Shown piece after piece: positions 51,122 through 59,766 of a DNA stretch of 64,000 bases. Both the position numbers and the translations under genes were made by a program. The notes under the pieces are model-generated. The model saw nothing but the letters and a program-made list of their open reading frames with translations, ran no database searches and was not told the origin of the DNA. Position 1 is the first letter of the stretch; every line of letters begins with the position of its first letter. This stretch comes from Streptomyces humi (GTDB lineage: Bacteria > Actinomycetota > Actinomycetes > Streptomycetales > Streptomycetaceae), in NCBI RefSeq assembly GCF_001005085.2, contig NZ_LBMU02000069.1:1-64000 (forward strand). Direction: 5' to 3'.

Positions 51122-52075
51122 TCAGACCCCGGCCGCCGTCGCGTCCGGCCTGCGGGCCAGTGCGGCGGCCGCGGCGCCCACCAGGCCCGCGTCCGTGCCC
51201 ATCTGGGCCGGCACCACGGTCAGGCGCTGCACGAAGGAGAGCGTCGCGTAGTCGGTGAGCGCCTTGCGCAGCGGCGTGAACAGGATGTCCCCCGCCTTGC
51301 CCACGCCGCCGCCGATCACCGCTATGTCGATCTCGACCAGCGTCGCGGTGGCCGCGATCCCCGCCGCCAGCGCCTGCGCGGCCCGCTCGAAGGAGGCCAC
51401 CGCTACCGGGTCGCCGGCGCGGGCCGCGGCCGCCACCGCCGCCGCCGAGGTGTCCCCGTCGGGGCCGGGCCGCCAGCCGCCGTCCAGGGCGCGCCGGGCG
51501 ATGTTGGGACCGCTCGCGATCCGTTCCACGCAGCCGCGCGACCCGCAGGGGCAGGGGTCCCCGTCCAGGTCGACGCTGATGTGGCCGATGTGACCGGCGT
51601 TGCCCGTGGGTCCCGGATGCAGCTTGCCGCCGAGCACCAGACCGCCGCCCACACCCGTCGACACCACCATGCACAGCGCGTTGTCGTGGCCACGGGCGGC
51701 GCCCTGCCAGTGTTCGGCGGCCGTGATGGCGACGCCGTCGCCGATCAGCTCGACCGGCAGGCCGCCGGTCGCCGCGCGCACCCGTTCGACGAGCGGATAG
51801 TCCCGCCAGCCCGGCACGTTGACCGGGCTCACGGTGCCGGCGGAGGCGTCCACCGGGCCCGCGCTGCCGATCCCGAGCGAGCCGGCCCGCTCCCACAGAG
51901 GTGAACCGGCGAGCTCGCCGACCACCTCCTCGACGGCCCCCATGACCGTCTCGCCGTCCTGCTGGGCGGGTGTCGCGCGCTGGGCGCGCGCCTGGATCCG
52001 TCCGTGGCCGTCCACCAGCGCGCCGGCGATCTTGGTGCCGCCGATGTCGAGGGCCGCCACGAGGTCGGTGTGCAT
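51122..52075 (-). CDS. ROK-family sugar kinase (glucokinase-like)
   Basis: A 317-residue kinase: ATP-phosphate loop LDIGGTKIAG at residues 9-18, second loop VVSTGVGGGLVLGG, zinc motif CPCGSRGC and likely catalytic Asp113 (LIGDGVAITAAEH), where the usual Asn before Asp is replaced by Gly. All else fits an active glucose- or related hexose kinase rather than a regulator (no HTH). Divergent from a LacI gene across a region with a perfect palindrome, and next to the alpha-galactosidase. Confidence 0.88.
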   Translation of the reverse strand: MHTDLVAALDIGGTKIAGALVDGHGRIQARAQRATPAQQDGETVMGAVEEVVGELAGSPLWERAGSLGIGSAGPVDASAGTVSPVNVPGWRDYPLVERVRAATGGLPVELIGDGVAITAAEHWQGAARGHDNALCMVVSTGVGGGLVLGGKLHPGPTGNAGHIGHISVDLDGDPCPCGSRGCVERIASGPNIARRALDGGWRPGPDGDTSAAAVAAAARAGDPVAVASFERAAQALAAGIAATATLVEIDIAVIGGGVGKAGDILFTPLRKALTDYATLSFVQRLTVVPAQMGTDAGLVGAAAAALARRPDATAAGV

Positions 52076-52182
52076 CAGAGTCAGATCTCCCCGTCAACCA
52101 TGAGTAGCCGAGTGAAAATACAGGCCGGTCAAGCGGTGGGGACGCAGGCCGGAGATTGCGGTGGACAGTCTTCCTTGCATCT

Positions 52183-52194
52183 GACAACGTTGTC
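52183..52194. promoter_or_regulatory. Perfect palindrome, likely LacI operator
   Basis: GACAACGTTGTC is a 12-base perfect palindrome with a central CG, the hallmark of LacI/GalR-family sites (TGACAACGTTGTC on the forward strand). It lies between the divergent ROK kinase and LacI genes, 108 bases upstream of the kinase start. Confidence 0.75.
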
Positions 52195-52222
52195 CAGGCT
52201 CTATGCTCGACGCCACATCCTC

Positions 52223-52267
52223 ATACAAACGCATGAGCCTGTGTATCCCTGATACAAACCCATGAGC
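52223..52267. repeat. Direct repeat upstream of the LacI gene
   Basis: ATACAAACGCATGAGC (52223-52238) and ATACAAACCCATGAGC (52252-52267) differ at one base and lie 29 bases apart. They could be a second regulator's half-sites or a small duplication in the LacI leader. Confidence 0.6.
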
Positions 52268-52340
52268 TACACACCCATGAGCCGGGCCACCGAGCCGTGG
52301 GCCCATGCCTCCCGTGGACGACAGGACAGGACGCCGTACC

Positions 52341-53390
52341 GTGCCCGAGACCTCCCGCCGCGCAGACCGTCCTCCCGGCTCCCGTTACGGGACCCGGCCG
52401 ACGATGAAGGACGTCGCCGCGCGGGCCGGCGTGGGCCTGAAGACGGTCTCCCGGGTGGTCAACGGCGAGCCCGGGGTGACCCCGGACACCGAGCGCCGGG
52501 TCCAGGAGGCGATCGACGCGCTGGGCTTCCGCCGCAACGACAGCGCGCGGGTGCTGCGCAAGGGCCGCACCGCGAGCATCGGTCTCGTCCTGGAGGACCT
52601 CGCCGACCCGTTCTACGGCCCGCTGAGCCGCGCGGTGGAGGAAGTGGCCCGCGCCCACGGGGCATTGCTCATCAACGGATCCAGCGCCGAGGACCCGGAC
52701 CGCGAGCAGGAGCTGGCGCTCGCGCTGTGCGCGCGGCGGGTGGACGGCCTGGTGGTGATCCCGGCCGGGGACGACCACCGGTATCTGGAGCCGGAGATCA
52801 GGGCGGGCGTGGCGACGGTGTTCGTGGACCGGCCGGCCGGGAAGATCGACGCCGACGTGGTGCTCTCCGACAACCACGGCGGTGCCCGGGACGGGGTCGC
52901 CCATCTGATCGCGCACGGCCACCGCCGGATCGGGTTCATCGGCGACATGCCCCGCATCCACACGGCGGCCGAGCGGCTGCGCGGCTACCGGGCCGCGATG
53001 GAGGACGCCGGGATACCCGTCGAGGAGGCGTGGACCTCCCTCGGTGTGACGGACCCCGAGCGGGTGCGCCGGGCCGCCGAGGAGATGCTGTCCGGACCCG
53101 CGCCGGTCACCGCGGTCTTCGCGGGCAACAACCGGGTGACGGTCACCGTGATCCGGGTGCTGGCGGAGCTGTCCCGCCCGGTCGCGCTGATCGGTTTCGA
53201 CGACATCGAGCTCGCCGATCTGCTGAACCCGGGCATCACCGTCGTCGCCCAGGACGCGGCGCTGCTCGGCCGGACCGCCGCCGAGCGGCTCTTCCGCCAG
53301 CTGGACGGCACGCTCCTGGCACCGGAGCGGATCGAACTGCCGACCCGGCTGATCACCCGCGGCTCGGGCGAGCTGCCGCCGGCGGAGTGA
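52341..53390 (+). CDS. LacI/GalR-family transcriptional regulator
   Basis: A 349-residue LacI protein: after a short basic leader, the HTH TMKDVAARAGVGLKTVSRVV (residues ~21-40) and hinge helix (NDSARVLRKGRTASIGLV), followed by a periplasmic-binding-protein-like sensor (EDLADPFYGPLSRAVEEVAR; IGFIGDMPRIHTAAERLRGY; VALIGFDDIELADLL). It probably represses the divergent ROK kinase, itself and perhaps the alpha-galactosidase. GTG 52341 chosen; ATG 52305 lacks a ribosome site. Confidence 0.88.
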   Translation: MPETSRRADRPPGSRYGTRPTMKDVAARAGVGLKTVSRVVNGEPGVTPDTERRVQEAIDALGFRRNDSARVLRKGRTASIGLVLEDLADPFYGPLSRAVEEVARAHGALLINGSSAEDPDREQELALALCARRVDGLVVIPAGDDHRYLEPEIRAGVATVFVDRPAGKIDADVVLSDNHGGARDGVAHLIAHGHRRIGFIGDMPRIHTAAERLRGYRAAMEDAGIPVEEAWTSLGVTDPERVRRAAEEMLSGPAPVTAVFAGNNRVTVTVIRVLAELSRPVALIGFDDIELADLLNPGITVVAQDAALLGRTAAERLFRQLDGTLLAPERIELPTRLITRGSGELPPAE

Positions 53391-53397
53391 GCCGGGC

Positions 53398-54195
53398 ATG
53401 ACGGGCGCCACGCTCGCGGAGCTCGGCCTCGACCGGGCGCCGCGCGACCATCCGCTGACCTATCCGGGCGACTGGCCCGCGGACTCCGGGCTGCTCGACG
53501 GCGACCGGCTGCTGCCGCTGGACCGGCTGGTGCACGACGACGGCCGGGTGCCGGTGCTCGCGGTCGGCTCCAACGCCTCCCCCGCCCAACTCCAGCACAA
53601 GATGGCCGAGTCCGGGGTCACCGGGGTGATCCCCATGGTGCGTGCCGGCGTGACCGGCCTCGCGGTCGGTGTCTCCGCGCATGTCAGCCGGCTCGGCTAT
53701 GTCTCGGCGTCGCCGGTCGAATCCGCCACCTCCGTGAGCGAGTTGTTCGTGGTCTGGCTGGACGGGCGGCAACTGGAGGTGATCGACGCGAGCGAGGGCG
53801 TACCGCTGCCCGACGGCAACTTCGCCCGGGCCTGGCTGCCCGCGTCGGCCGTACGCGTCGGCCTGGCGGACGGCACCACGCTCCCGGGCGTGCACGCCTA
53901 CGTCAACCGCCACGGCGTCCTGCACGACGGCACCGGCACCCCGCGGCGGCACCCCGGCGAGCGTGACCTGCTCACCGGACTCCTCGCGGGTTCGGCCGAG
54001 TTGAGGAAGCTGTTCGGTACCACCCCGGAGGAGTTCTGCGCGCGGGCGCGGGCCGACGCCGGACTCTGCCGGCGGGGCACCCGGCTGTTCGCCGAGCGGG
54101 GGTGGGCGGTCGCGTCGGGTCTGGAACGGTACCTGGGCGCTCAGCAGACGGGAAGCCCGGGGACCGGCTCGTCGTTGTCGCCGCCCGCGAGGTAG
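53398..54195 (+). CDS. Conserved protein with a gamma-glutamylcyclotransferase-like signature
   Basis: A 265-residue protein. Residues ~50-70 read VPVLAVGSNASPAQLQHKMA, similar to the YGSN loop of the gamma-glutamylcyclotransferase/AIG2 fold, and later strands GVHAYVNRHG and helix REDLL-like region (GERDLLTGLLAGSAELRKLF) fit a two-part enzyme, but I do not recognise a named family. ATG 53398, seven bases after the LacI stop, so the two are probably co-transcribed. The last 55 bases overlap the convergent Ser/Thr kinase gene. Confidence 0.68.
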   Translation: MTGATLAELGLDRAPRDHPLTYPGDWPADSGLLDGDRLLPLDRLVHDDGRVPVLAVGSNASPAQLQHKMAESGVTGVIPMVRAGVTGLAVGVSAHVSRLGYVSASPVESATSVSELFVVWLDGRQLEVIDASEGVPLPDGNFARAWLPASAVRVGLADGTTLPGVHAYVNRHGVLHDGTGTPRRHPGERDLLTGLLAGSAELRKLFGTTPEEFCARARADAGLCRRGTRLFAERGWAVASGLERYLGAQQTGSPGTGSSLSPPAR

Positions 54196-56144
54196 ACGTC
54201 GCTGATGTACACACCGGTGTTGCCGTTGTCGTCGTCGGTCCTGGCCCACCAGACGTTGGTCCACCTGCCGTGGGTCTCACGGCGGCCCAGGTCGGCCTGG
54301 CAGTAGAACGCGTGGGCCCCGGGGTGGACCTTCCCGGCCTTCGTGCCCGAGGCGGTGTAGGACTTGGCGGCGCTGCGGACCTCGCAGGTGTAGGTGCCGC
54401 CGCCGGCGGACCGGCACGCAGAGGCGGGAGTGGCGGTGGCGCTCGCGGCCGCCGTGATGGTGGCCGTACTCGGGGACGGGCCCGCGCCGGAGGCGGTCGC
54501 CGAGGCCGGGACGGACGCGTGGGTCGTGGGCCTGCCGTCCGTGGGGCGGGTGGGGTCCCCGGTCGGTGCGGTGGTCGTCTCCTCGCCCTGCCCCTTGGGG
54601 TCCGGCTCGGCCGAGTGCCCGCTCGCAGCACCCCGGATGCCCTTCGAGGCGTTCGCCCGGGCCGAGACGGGTGGGGCCGCGTCCGGCTGCGCCGGGTGCC
54701 CCTTGTCGTTCAGCAGGGCGATGGTCAGACCGACCGTGGCGAGGACGGCACCGACGGCGACCGTGGCGAGCCGCCCGGCCCGACGGCGTACGCGGCGGCC
54801 CGGACCGGACGACGGGACGGGTCTCGCCCGGCCGGCCCCGTGCGAGCGGCCTAAACCGCCTCCGGACACCGCACCGGCGTCCTGGCCCCGCGCCCCGGAG
54901 CCGCCGCCCGACCGCACATCGGATGCCAGGACTTCGGGCGCCGGCGCCGCGCCCTCCCCAGCCCCGTCACGCGCCCCGCCCGCCCGGACTCCGCCCGCCC
55001 CGGCCTCCGCCGCCTCGCCTCCACCCGCCCCGGCCTCCGCCGCCTCGCCTCCGAGCGCGCCGCCTCCGGTCACCTCCACCTCGGGCACCTGGGCAGGCGC
55101 CTCGGTCTCCGCGTCGAGAGGCCGCTGAGCGGGCCGCTGCCCGGCTTCCCGTGCCGGCCCCTCGTCGGGTCCCCGGGGCGGGTCCGGAAGGGGCACGGGC
55201 GTGTCGGGCCCTGGTTCCACCGCGACGGCCGCCTCGGCCGCGGCCGGTGCCGGCTGTCGCAGTGCCGTCGTCGGTGTGTCCGCGCCGGGTTCCCGTGCCG
55301 CCGTCCGCAGGAGTTCGCGGGCTTCCTCGGCGGCCGGGCGGGCATCGGGGCGCTTGTCCATCAGGCGGCGCAGGACGGGGGCGAGGGGCCCGGCCAGGCG
55401 GGGCTCCGGGAGGGGTTCGTCGACGATCGCGGCGAGGGTCGAGAACGTGGACGTGCGGCGGAACGGCGAGGCGCCCTCGACGGCCGCGTAGAGGGCCGCG
55501 CCGAGCGCCCAGACGTCGGAGGCCGGGCCGGGATCGGCGCCCATGGCACGTTCGGGGGCCATGTAGTCGAGCGAGCCCACGAGTTCACCGCTGCGGGTCA
55601 GCTGTGCGGTGGAGCCGTCGCCGGGATCGTCCATGGTGGCGATGCCGAAGTCGGTGAGGACGACCCGGCCCGTGCGGTCGAGGAGGATGTTGCCCGGCTT
55701 GACGTCACGGTGCAGGACACCGGCCCGGTGGGCCGCGGCCAGGGCGTCCATCACCTCGGCGCCGACGCGGGCGGCCTCGCGCGGGTCCAGGGTGCCGCGT
55801 TCGCGCAGCACGTCGTCCAGCGAGGGTCCGTCGATCAGCTCCATGACGATGAGCGGCCGGCCCTCGACCTCGGCGATGTCGTGCACCACGATCACGGCCG
55901 GATGGCGCACCCGGGCCGCCGCCCGCGCCTCGCGCTGCATCCGCAGCCGCAGCTCGGCCAGTTCGGCTCCGGCGCTGTCCGTGTAGGCCCGCAGTTCCTT
56001 GACGGCCACCTCGCGGCCGAGGACCTCGTCGAGGGCGCGCCACACGACCCCCATCCCGCCACGCCCGAGCCGGGCCACGACCCGGTACCGCCCGGCCAGC
56101 AGGCGACCGGTCCCGTCAGCCTGTCCGTACCCACCCGACACCAC
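54141..56144 (-). CDS. Receptor-type Ser/Thr protein kinase (PASTA-less)
   Basis: A 667-residue membrane kinase. Kinase domain ~18-290: glycine loop LGRGGMGVVW, Lys49 (EVAVKEL), catalytic Asp147 (LHRDVKPGN), Asp165 of DFG (LTDFGIAT) and APE (YMAPERA). A long Pro/Ala/Glu/Gly-rich linker with a duplicated GEAAEAGAGG block leads to one membrane helix at ~459-478, then an extracellular Ala/Thr/Ser-rich stalk and a C-terminal ~85-residue domain with two or three Cys (YTCEVRSA; AFYCQADLG; PGLPVC) and the WARTDDDNGNTGVYISDVYL signature. It likely senses a cell-wall or surface ligand. Start: GTG 56144 with AGGAG seven bases upstream and a -10 TACTCT at 56182-56187; GTG 56180 would lie close to the transcription start. 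Confidence 0.87.
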   Translation of the reverse strand: MVSGGYGQADGTGRLLAGRYRVVARLGRGGMGVVWRALDEVLGREVAVKELRAYTDSAGAELAELRLRMQREARAAARVRHPAVIVVHDIAEVEGRPLIVMELIDGPSLDDVLRERGTLDPREAARVGAEVMDALAAAHRAGVLHRDVKPGNILLDRTGRVVLTDFGIATMDDPGDGSTAQLTRSGELVGSLDYMAPERAMGADPGPASDVWALGAALYAAVEGASPFRRTSTFSTLAAIVDEPLPEPRLAGPLAPVLRRLMDKRPDARPAAEEARELLRTAAREPGADTPTTALRQPAPAAAEAAVAVEPGPDTPVPLPDPPRGPDEGPAREAGQRPAQRPLDAETEAPAQVPEVEVTGGGALGGEAAEAGAGGGEAAEAGAGGVRAGGARDGAGEGAAPAPEVLASDVRSGGGSGARGQDAGAVSGGGLGRSHGAGRARPVPSSGPGRRVRRRAGRLATVAVGAVLATVGLTIALLNDKGHPAQPDAAPPVSARANASKGIRGAASGHSAEPDPKGQGEETTTAPTGDPTRPTDGRPTTHASVPASATASGAGPSPSTATITAAASATATPASACRSAGGGTYTCEVRSAAKSYTASGTKAGKVHPGAHAFYCQADLGRRETHGRWTNVWWARTDDDNGNTGVYISDVYLAGGDNDEPVPGLPVC

Positions 56145-56247
56145 AGCCCCGCTCCTGACGCCCGTCCCTGAATGGCGCACCAGAGTACGGGGCGGTGACA
56201 GGGACGGTTCAAGTGGCCTGCTGATGCCGTGACTTGGCCGCTACCGG

Positions 56248-57552
56248 TCAGTTGCCGGAGGCCGTCAGGTCGCCGCGCCGGGGCGCCGCGTAACCCTCCA
56301 GGTCGGCGCGGGTCAGGCCGGTCAGCCGGGCCACCTCGGCGATGTCGAGGGCCCCGCAGTCCAGTCCGCGCAGCAGATAGCCGCTGAGGGCCTTGGCGGT
56401 GGCGGGCTCGTCCATGACGTCGCCGCCGGCCCGGTTGGCGTACCGGGCGAGCCGGCCGGCTGCCTGGTCCAGACCCTCGCGGTAGAAGGCGAACACGGCC
56501 GCGTACCGGGTGGGGAGGTGGCCGGGGTGCATGTCCCAGCCCTGGTAGTAGGCGCGGGCCAGGGCGCGCCGGGTGAGGCCGTAGTGCAGCCGCCAGGCGT
56601 CGTGCACCTTGGCCGTCGGGCCGACCGGCAGCACGTTGGTGGAGCCGTCGGACACCCGGACGCCGGTGCCCGCGGCGGCGACCTGCATGATCGCCTTGGC
56701 GTGGTCGGCGGCCGGGTGGTCGCTGGCCTGATGGGCGGCCGACACGCCGAGGCAGGCGCTGTAGTCGAAGGTGCCGTAGTGCAGTCCGGTGGCGCGGCCC
56801 TCGGCGGCCTGGATCATCCGGGCGACGGTGGCGGTGCCGTCGGCGGCGAGGATGGCCTGGCTGGTCTCGATCTGGATCTCGAACCCGATCCGGCCGGGCG
56901 TCAGGCCGTACACCTTCTCGAAGGCCTCCAGGAGCCGGACCATCGCGGTGACCTGTTCGGGGTAGGTCACCTTCGGCAGGGTCAGCACCAGGCCGTCGGG
57001 CAGCCCGCCGGCCCGCATCAGCCCGGTGAGGAAGACGTCCAGGGTGCGGATGCCCCGGTCGCGCACCGGGGCCTCCATGCACTTCATCCGGATGCCCATG
57101 TACGGCGGCGCCGTGCCCTTCTCGTACGCCTCGGCGACGAGCCGCGCCGCCCGGGCCGCCGTCTCGTCCTCCTCCGCGTCGGGGCGGGGGCCGTAGCCGT
57201 CCTCGAAGTCGACGCGCAGGTCCTCGACCGGCTCGCGCTCCAGCTTGGCGCGGACCCGGGCGTGGACTGGCTCGGCGAGGTCGTCCGGCAGGCCGAGCAC
57301 GGCGGCGAAGGAGGCCGCGTCCGGGGCGTGTTCGTCGAGGGCGGCCAGCGCCCGGTCGCCCCAGGAGCGGACGGTGCCGGCGTCGAAGGCGTCGCCCGGG
57401 ACGTACACGGTGTGGACGGGCTGGCGGGTCCCCGGGTCACCCGGATAGCGGCGCCCGAGCTCGGCGTCGACGGGTGCGAGGGAGGCGCTGACCTCCTCGC
57501 TGACGGCGCCCGCGAGGCTCGTCGCCACCTGCTCCTGCTGGCCCTGGCCCAT
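56248..57552 (-). CDS. DUF6986 aldolase/citrate-lyase-fold protein
   Basis: A 434-residue protein of the HpcH/HpaI aldolase superfamily type annotated DUF6986: RVDFEDGYGPRPDAEEDETA (metal/phosphate loop), GIRMKCMEAPVRDRGIRTLD (substrate Arg), LTLPKVTYPEQV, EIQIETSQAIL (metal Glu) and GLHYGTFDYSACLGV. It should act on a CoA-independent aldol substrate, possibly malyl- or ureidoglycolate-like compounds; function unproven. ATG 57552, AGGAGGG upstream. The next 33-50 bases upstream contain an inverted repeat, a probable operator. Confidence 0.82.
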   Translation of the reverse strand: MGQGQQEQVATSLAGAVSEEVSASLAPVDAELGRRYPGDPGTRQPVHTVYVPGDAFDAGTVRSWGDRALAALDEHAPDAASFAAVLGLPDDLAEPVHARVRAKLEREPVEDLRVDFEDGYGPRPDAEEDETAARAARLVAEAYEKGTAPPYMGIRMKCMEAPVRDRGIRTLDVFLTGLMRAGGLPDGLVLTLPKVTYPEQVTAMVRLLEAFEKVYGLTPGRIGFEIQIETSQAILAADGTATVARMIQAAEGRATGLHYGTFDYSACLGVSAAHQASDHPAADHAKAIMQVAAAGTGVRVSDGSTNVLPVGPTAKVHDAWRLHYGLTRRALARAYYQGWDMHPGHLPTRYAAVFAFYREGLDQAAGRLARYANRAGGDVMDEPATAKALSGYLLRGLDCGALDIAEVARLTGLTRADLEGYAAPRRGDLTASGN

Positions 57553-57583
57553 CCCGCACCCTCCTGTTTTCCACTGTACGGAA

Positions 57584-57598
57584 TCAACAATCCGTTGA
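57584..57598. promoter_or_regulatory. Inverted repeat upstream of the DUF6986 gene
   Basis: TCAAC (57584-57588) and GTTGA (57594-57598) enclose AATCC, 32 bases before the reverse-strand ATG. Placement near the promoter suggests an operator, but the regulator is not adjacent. Confidence 0.4.
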
Positions 57599-57745
57599 AT
57601 GAAGTTATCGGGGAGCTTCGGGGCGGTCAACACCCTGTCCACGGGGCGACACGCCCCCATCTGGGCATGTTCACGCTCATCTCACACCTGGGTATCACAC
57701 TGCTCAACGCCCGCCCGTCCGGCTTGTGCCCCTGAAGGAGCCGCC

Positions 57746-58690
57746 GTGCCGAACCAGCGCCGAGTCACCCGCCGGCTGGGACTGAAGGCCTTGTTGGCCG
57801 CAACGGTCACCCTGCCCCTGTCCAGTGCCGCGATCATCCCCTCCGCCGCCTCCTCAGCCGCCTCGCGTAGCCGCCGGGCGTCCACCCTGGCGGCGCCGTC
57901 CCGGCCGGCGCCCCGCCTCGACGTCATGACCTTCAACCTCCGCTACGCCAGCAGCGCCGAGCCCAACAGCTGGGCCGACCGCCGGCCGGTGATGCGCGAA
58001 CTGCTGCGCCGCGCGCGCCCCCAGGTCATCGGCACCCAGGAAGGCCTCTACCAGCAGCTGCGCGACATCGACACCGACCTCGGACCGCACTACGACTGGA
58101 TCGGCACCGGCCGCGAGGGCGGCAGCCGGGACGAGTCCACCGCCGTCTACTACGACATCAGGCGCCTGGCCCCCGTCGAGCACTACACCTTCTGGCTCTC
58201 CGACACCCCGGAGGTCGTCCGCTCCAACACCTGGAACGCCGCCTTCCCCCGCATCGTCACCTGGGTCCGCTTCCGGGACCTCGCCGACGACGGGCGGGAG
58301 TTCTACGTCGCCAACACCCACTTCGACCAGAGGAGCCAGTACGCGCGCGAGCGCAGTGCCGCGCTCCTGGTCCGGCGGATCGCGGAGTTCGACCGGGCGC
58401 TGCCCGTCGTGGTGACCGGTGACTTCAACGCCTACGCCCACAAGAACCCGGCCTACGACACCCTGGTGGACTCCGGGCTCGTCGACACCTGGGACGCGGC
58501 GAAGCACCGCGGCCCCCGGTACGCGACCTTCCACGGCTACCACCGCCTCAGGCCGGACGGCGACCGCATCGACTGGATCCTGACCTCGCCGGGGGTGACC
58601 ACCCACCGGGCGACGATGGACACCTTCTCGATGCAGGGCCAGTTCCCGAGCGACCATCTGCCGGTGCAGGTCTCGCTGAGCCTGCGCTGA
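57746..58690 (+). CDS. Secreted endonuclease/exonuclease/phosphatase-fold enzyme
   Basis: A 314-residue protein with an N-terminal export signal (VTRRLGLKALLAATVTLPL; a twin-arginine Tat motif) and the EEP catalytic fold: MTFNLRY (Asn), IGTQEGLYQQL (metal Glu), NTHFDQRS (His), VTGDFNAY (Asp/Asn) and SDHLPVQV (Asp/His). All catalytic blocks are present. It may be an extracellular nuclease, sphingomyelinase or inositol-phosphate phosphatase. GTG 57746, GAAGGAG six bases upstream. A 40-bp palindrome follows. Confidence 0.87.
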   Translation: MPNQRRVTRRLGLKALLAATVTLPLSSAAIIPSAASSAASRSRRASTLAAPSRPAPRLDVMTFNLRYASSAEPNSWADRRPVMRELLRRARPQVIGTQEGLYQQLRDIDTDLGPHYDWIGTGREGGSRDESTAVYYDIRRLAPVEHYTFWLSDTPEVVRSNTWNAAFPRIVTWVRFRDLADDGREFYVANTHFDQRSQYARERSAALLVRRIAEFDRALPVVVTGDFNAYAHKNPAYDTLVDSGLVDTWDAAKHRGPRYATFHGYHRLRPDGDRIDWILTSPGVTTHRATMDTFSMQGQFPSDHLPVQVSLSLR

Positions 58691-58694
58691 CACG

Positions 58695-58734
58695 CCGAGG
58701 CCCCCGTGACCGGTACCGGTCACGGGGGCCTCGG
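58695..58734. terminator. 40-bp perfect palindrome between convergent genes, bidirectional terminator
   Basis: From CCGAGGCCCCCGTGACCGGT (58695-58714) the sequence is exactly self-complementary to 58734, with no loop bases except at the central GGTACC. It lies five bases after the EEP gene's stop and 17 bases from the etfA stop. No T-run, as usual in Streptomyces. Confidence 0.8.
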
Positions 58735-58751
58735 ACAGCCCGGCGGGGAGA

Positions 58752-59714
58752 TCAGCCCTTGCGGGCCTTGACCTCGTCGGTGAGCTGCGGGACGACGTCG
58801 AAGAGGTCGCCGACCACACCGAAGTCGACCAGCTCGAAGATCGGGGCCTCGGCGTCCTTGTTGACGGCGACGATCGTCTTCGAGGTCTGCATGCCGGCGC
58901 GGTGCTGGATCGCGCCGGAGATGCCGTTGGCGATGTACAGCTGCGGGGAGACGGACTTGCCGGTCTGGCCCACCTGGTTGGTGTGCGGGTACCAGCCCGC
59001 GTCCACCGCGGCACGCGAGGCGCCGACGGCCGCGCCGAGGGAGTCGGCGAGGGCCTCGATGATCGCGAAGTTCTCGGCGCCGTTGACACCGCGGCCGCCG
59101 GAGACCACGATCGCGGCCTCGGTCAGCTCCGGACGCCCGGTCGACTCACGCGGGGTACGGCCGGTCACCTTGGTGCCGGTCGCCTGGTCCGAGAAGGTCA
59201 CGGACAGGGCCTCGACCGCACCGGCGGCCGGGGCGGCCTCCACGGCGGCCGAGTTGGGCTTGACCGTGATGACCGGGGTGCCCGTGGAGACACGGGTCCT
59301 GGTGGTGAAGGACGCGGCGAACACCGACTGGGTCGCGATCGGGCCCTCGTCGCCGGCCTCCAGGTCGACGGCGTCGGTGATGATGCCGGAGCCGATGCGC
59401 AGCGCCAGACGCGCGGCGATCTCCTTGCCCTCCGCGGAGGACGGGACCAGGACGGCGGCCGGGGAGACGGCGGCGACGGCGGCCTGGAGGGCGTCGACCT
59501 TCGGGACGACCAGGTAGTCGGCGTACTCCGAGGCGTCGTGGGTGAGGACCTTGACCGCGCCGTGCTCGGCGAGCGCGGCGGCGGTGTCGGCGGCGCCGTT
59601 GCCCAGCGCGACGGCGACGGGCTCGCCGATGCGGCGGGCCAGGGTCAGCAGCTCCAGGGTGGGCTTGCGGACGGCACCGTCCACGTGATCGACGTAGACG
59701 AGGACTTCAGCCAT
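58752..59714 (-). CDS. etfA: Electron-transfer flavoprotein, alpha subunit
   Basis: A 320-residue EtfA: N-terminal MAEVLVYVDHVDGAVRKPTL and the C-terminal FAD-binding region VVSGGRGVNGAENFAIIEAL with PHTNQVGQTGKSVSPQLYIA and HRAGMQTSKTIVAVNKDAEA. With EtfB it carries electrons from acyl-CoA and other dehydrogenases to the respiratory chain. ATG 59714; 52 bases behind etfB, so the pair is an operon. Confidence 0.94.
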   Translation of the reverse strand: MAEVLVYVDHVDGAVRKPTLELLTLARRIGEPVAVALGNGAADTAAALAEHGAVKVLTHDASEYADYLVVPKVDALQAAVAAVSPAAVLVPSSAEGKEIAARLALRIGSGIITDAVDLEAGDEGPIATQSVFAASFTTRTRVSTGTPVITVKPNSAAVEAAPAAGAVEALSVTFSDQATGTKVTGRTPRESTGRPELTEAAIVVSGGRGVNGAENFAIIEALADSLGAAVGASRAAVDAGWYPHTNQVGQTGKSVSPQLYIANGISGAIQHRAGMQTSKTIVAVNKDAEAPIFELVDFGVVGDLFDVVPQLTDEVKARKG

Positions 59715-59766
59715 GGGATTGCTCTCCTGCGAAACGAAGTTGAGGGGCGGTCGGCGACTGCGGGGC

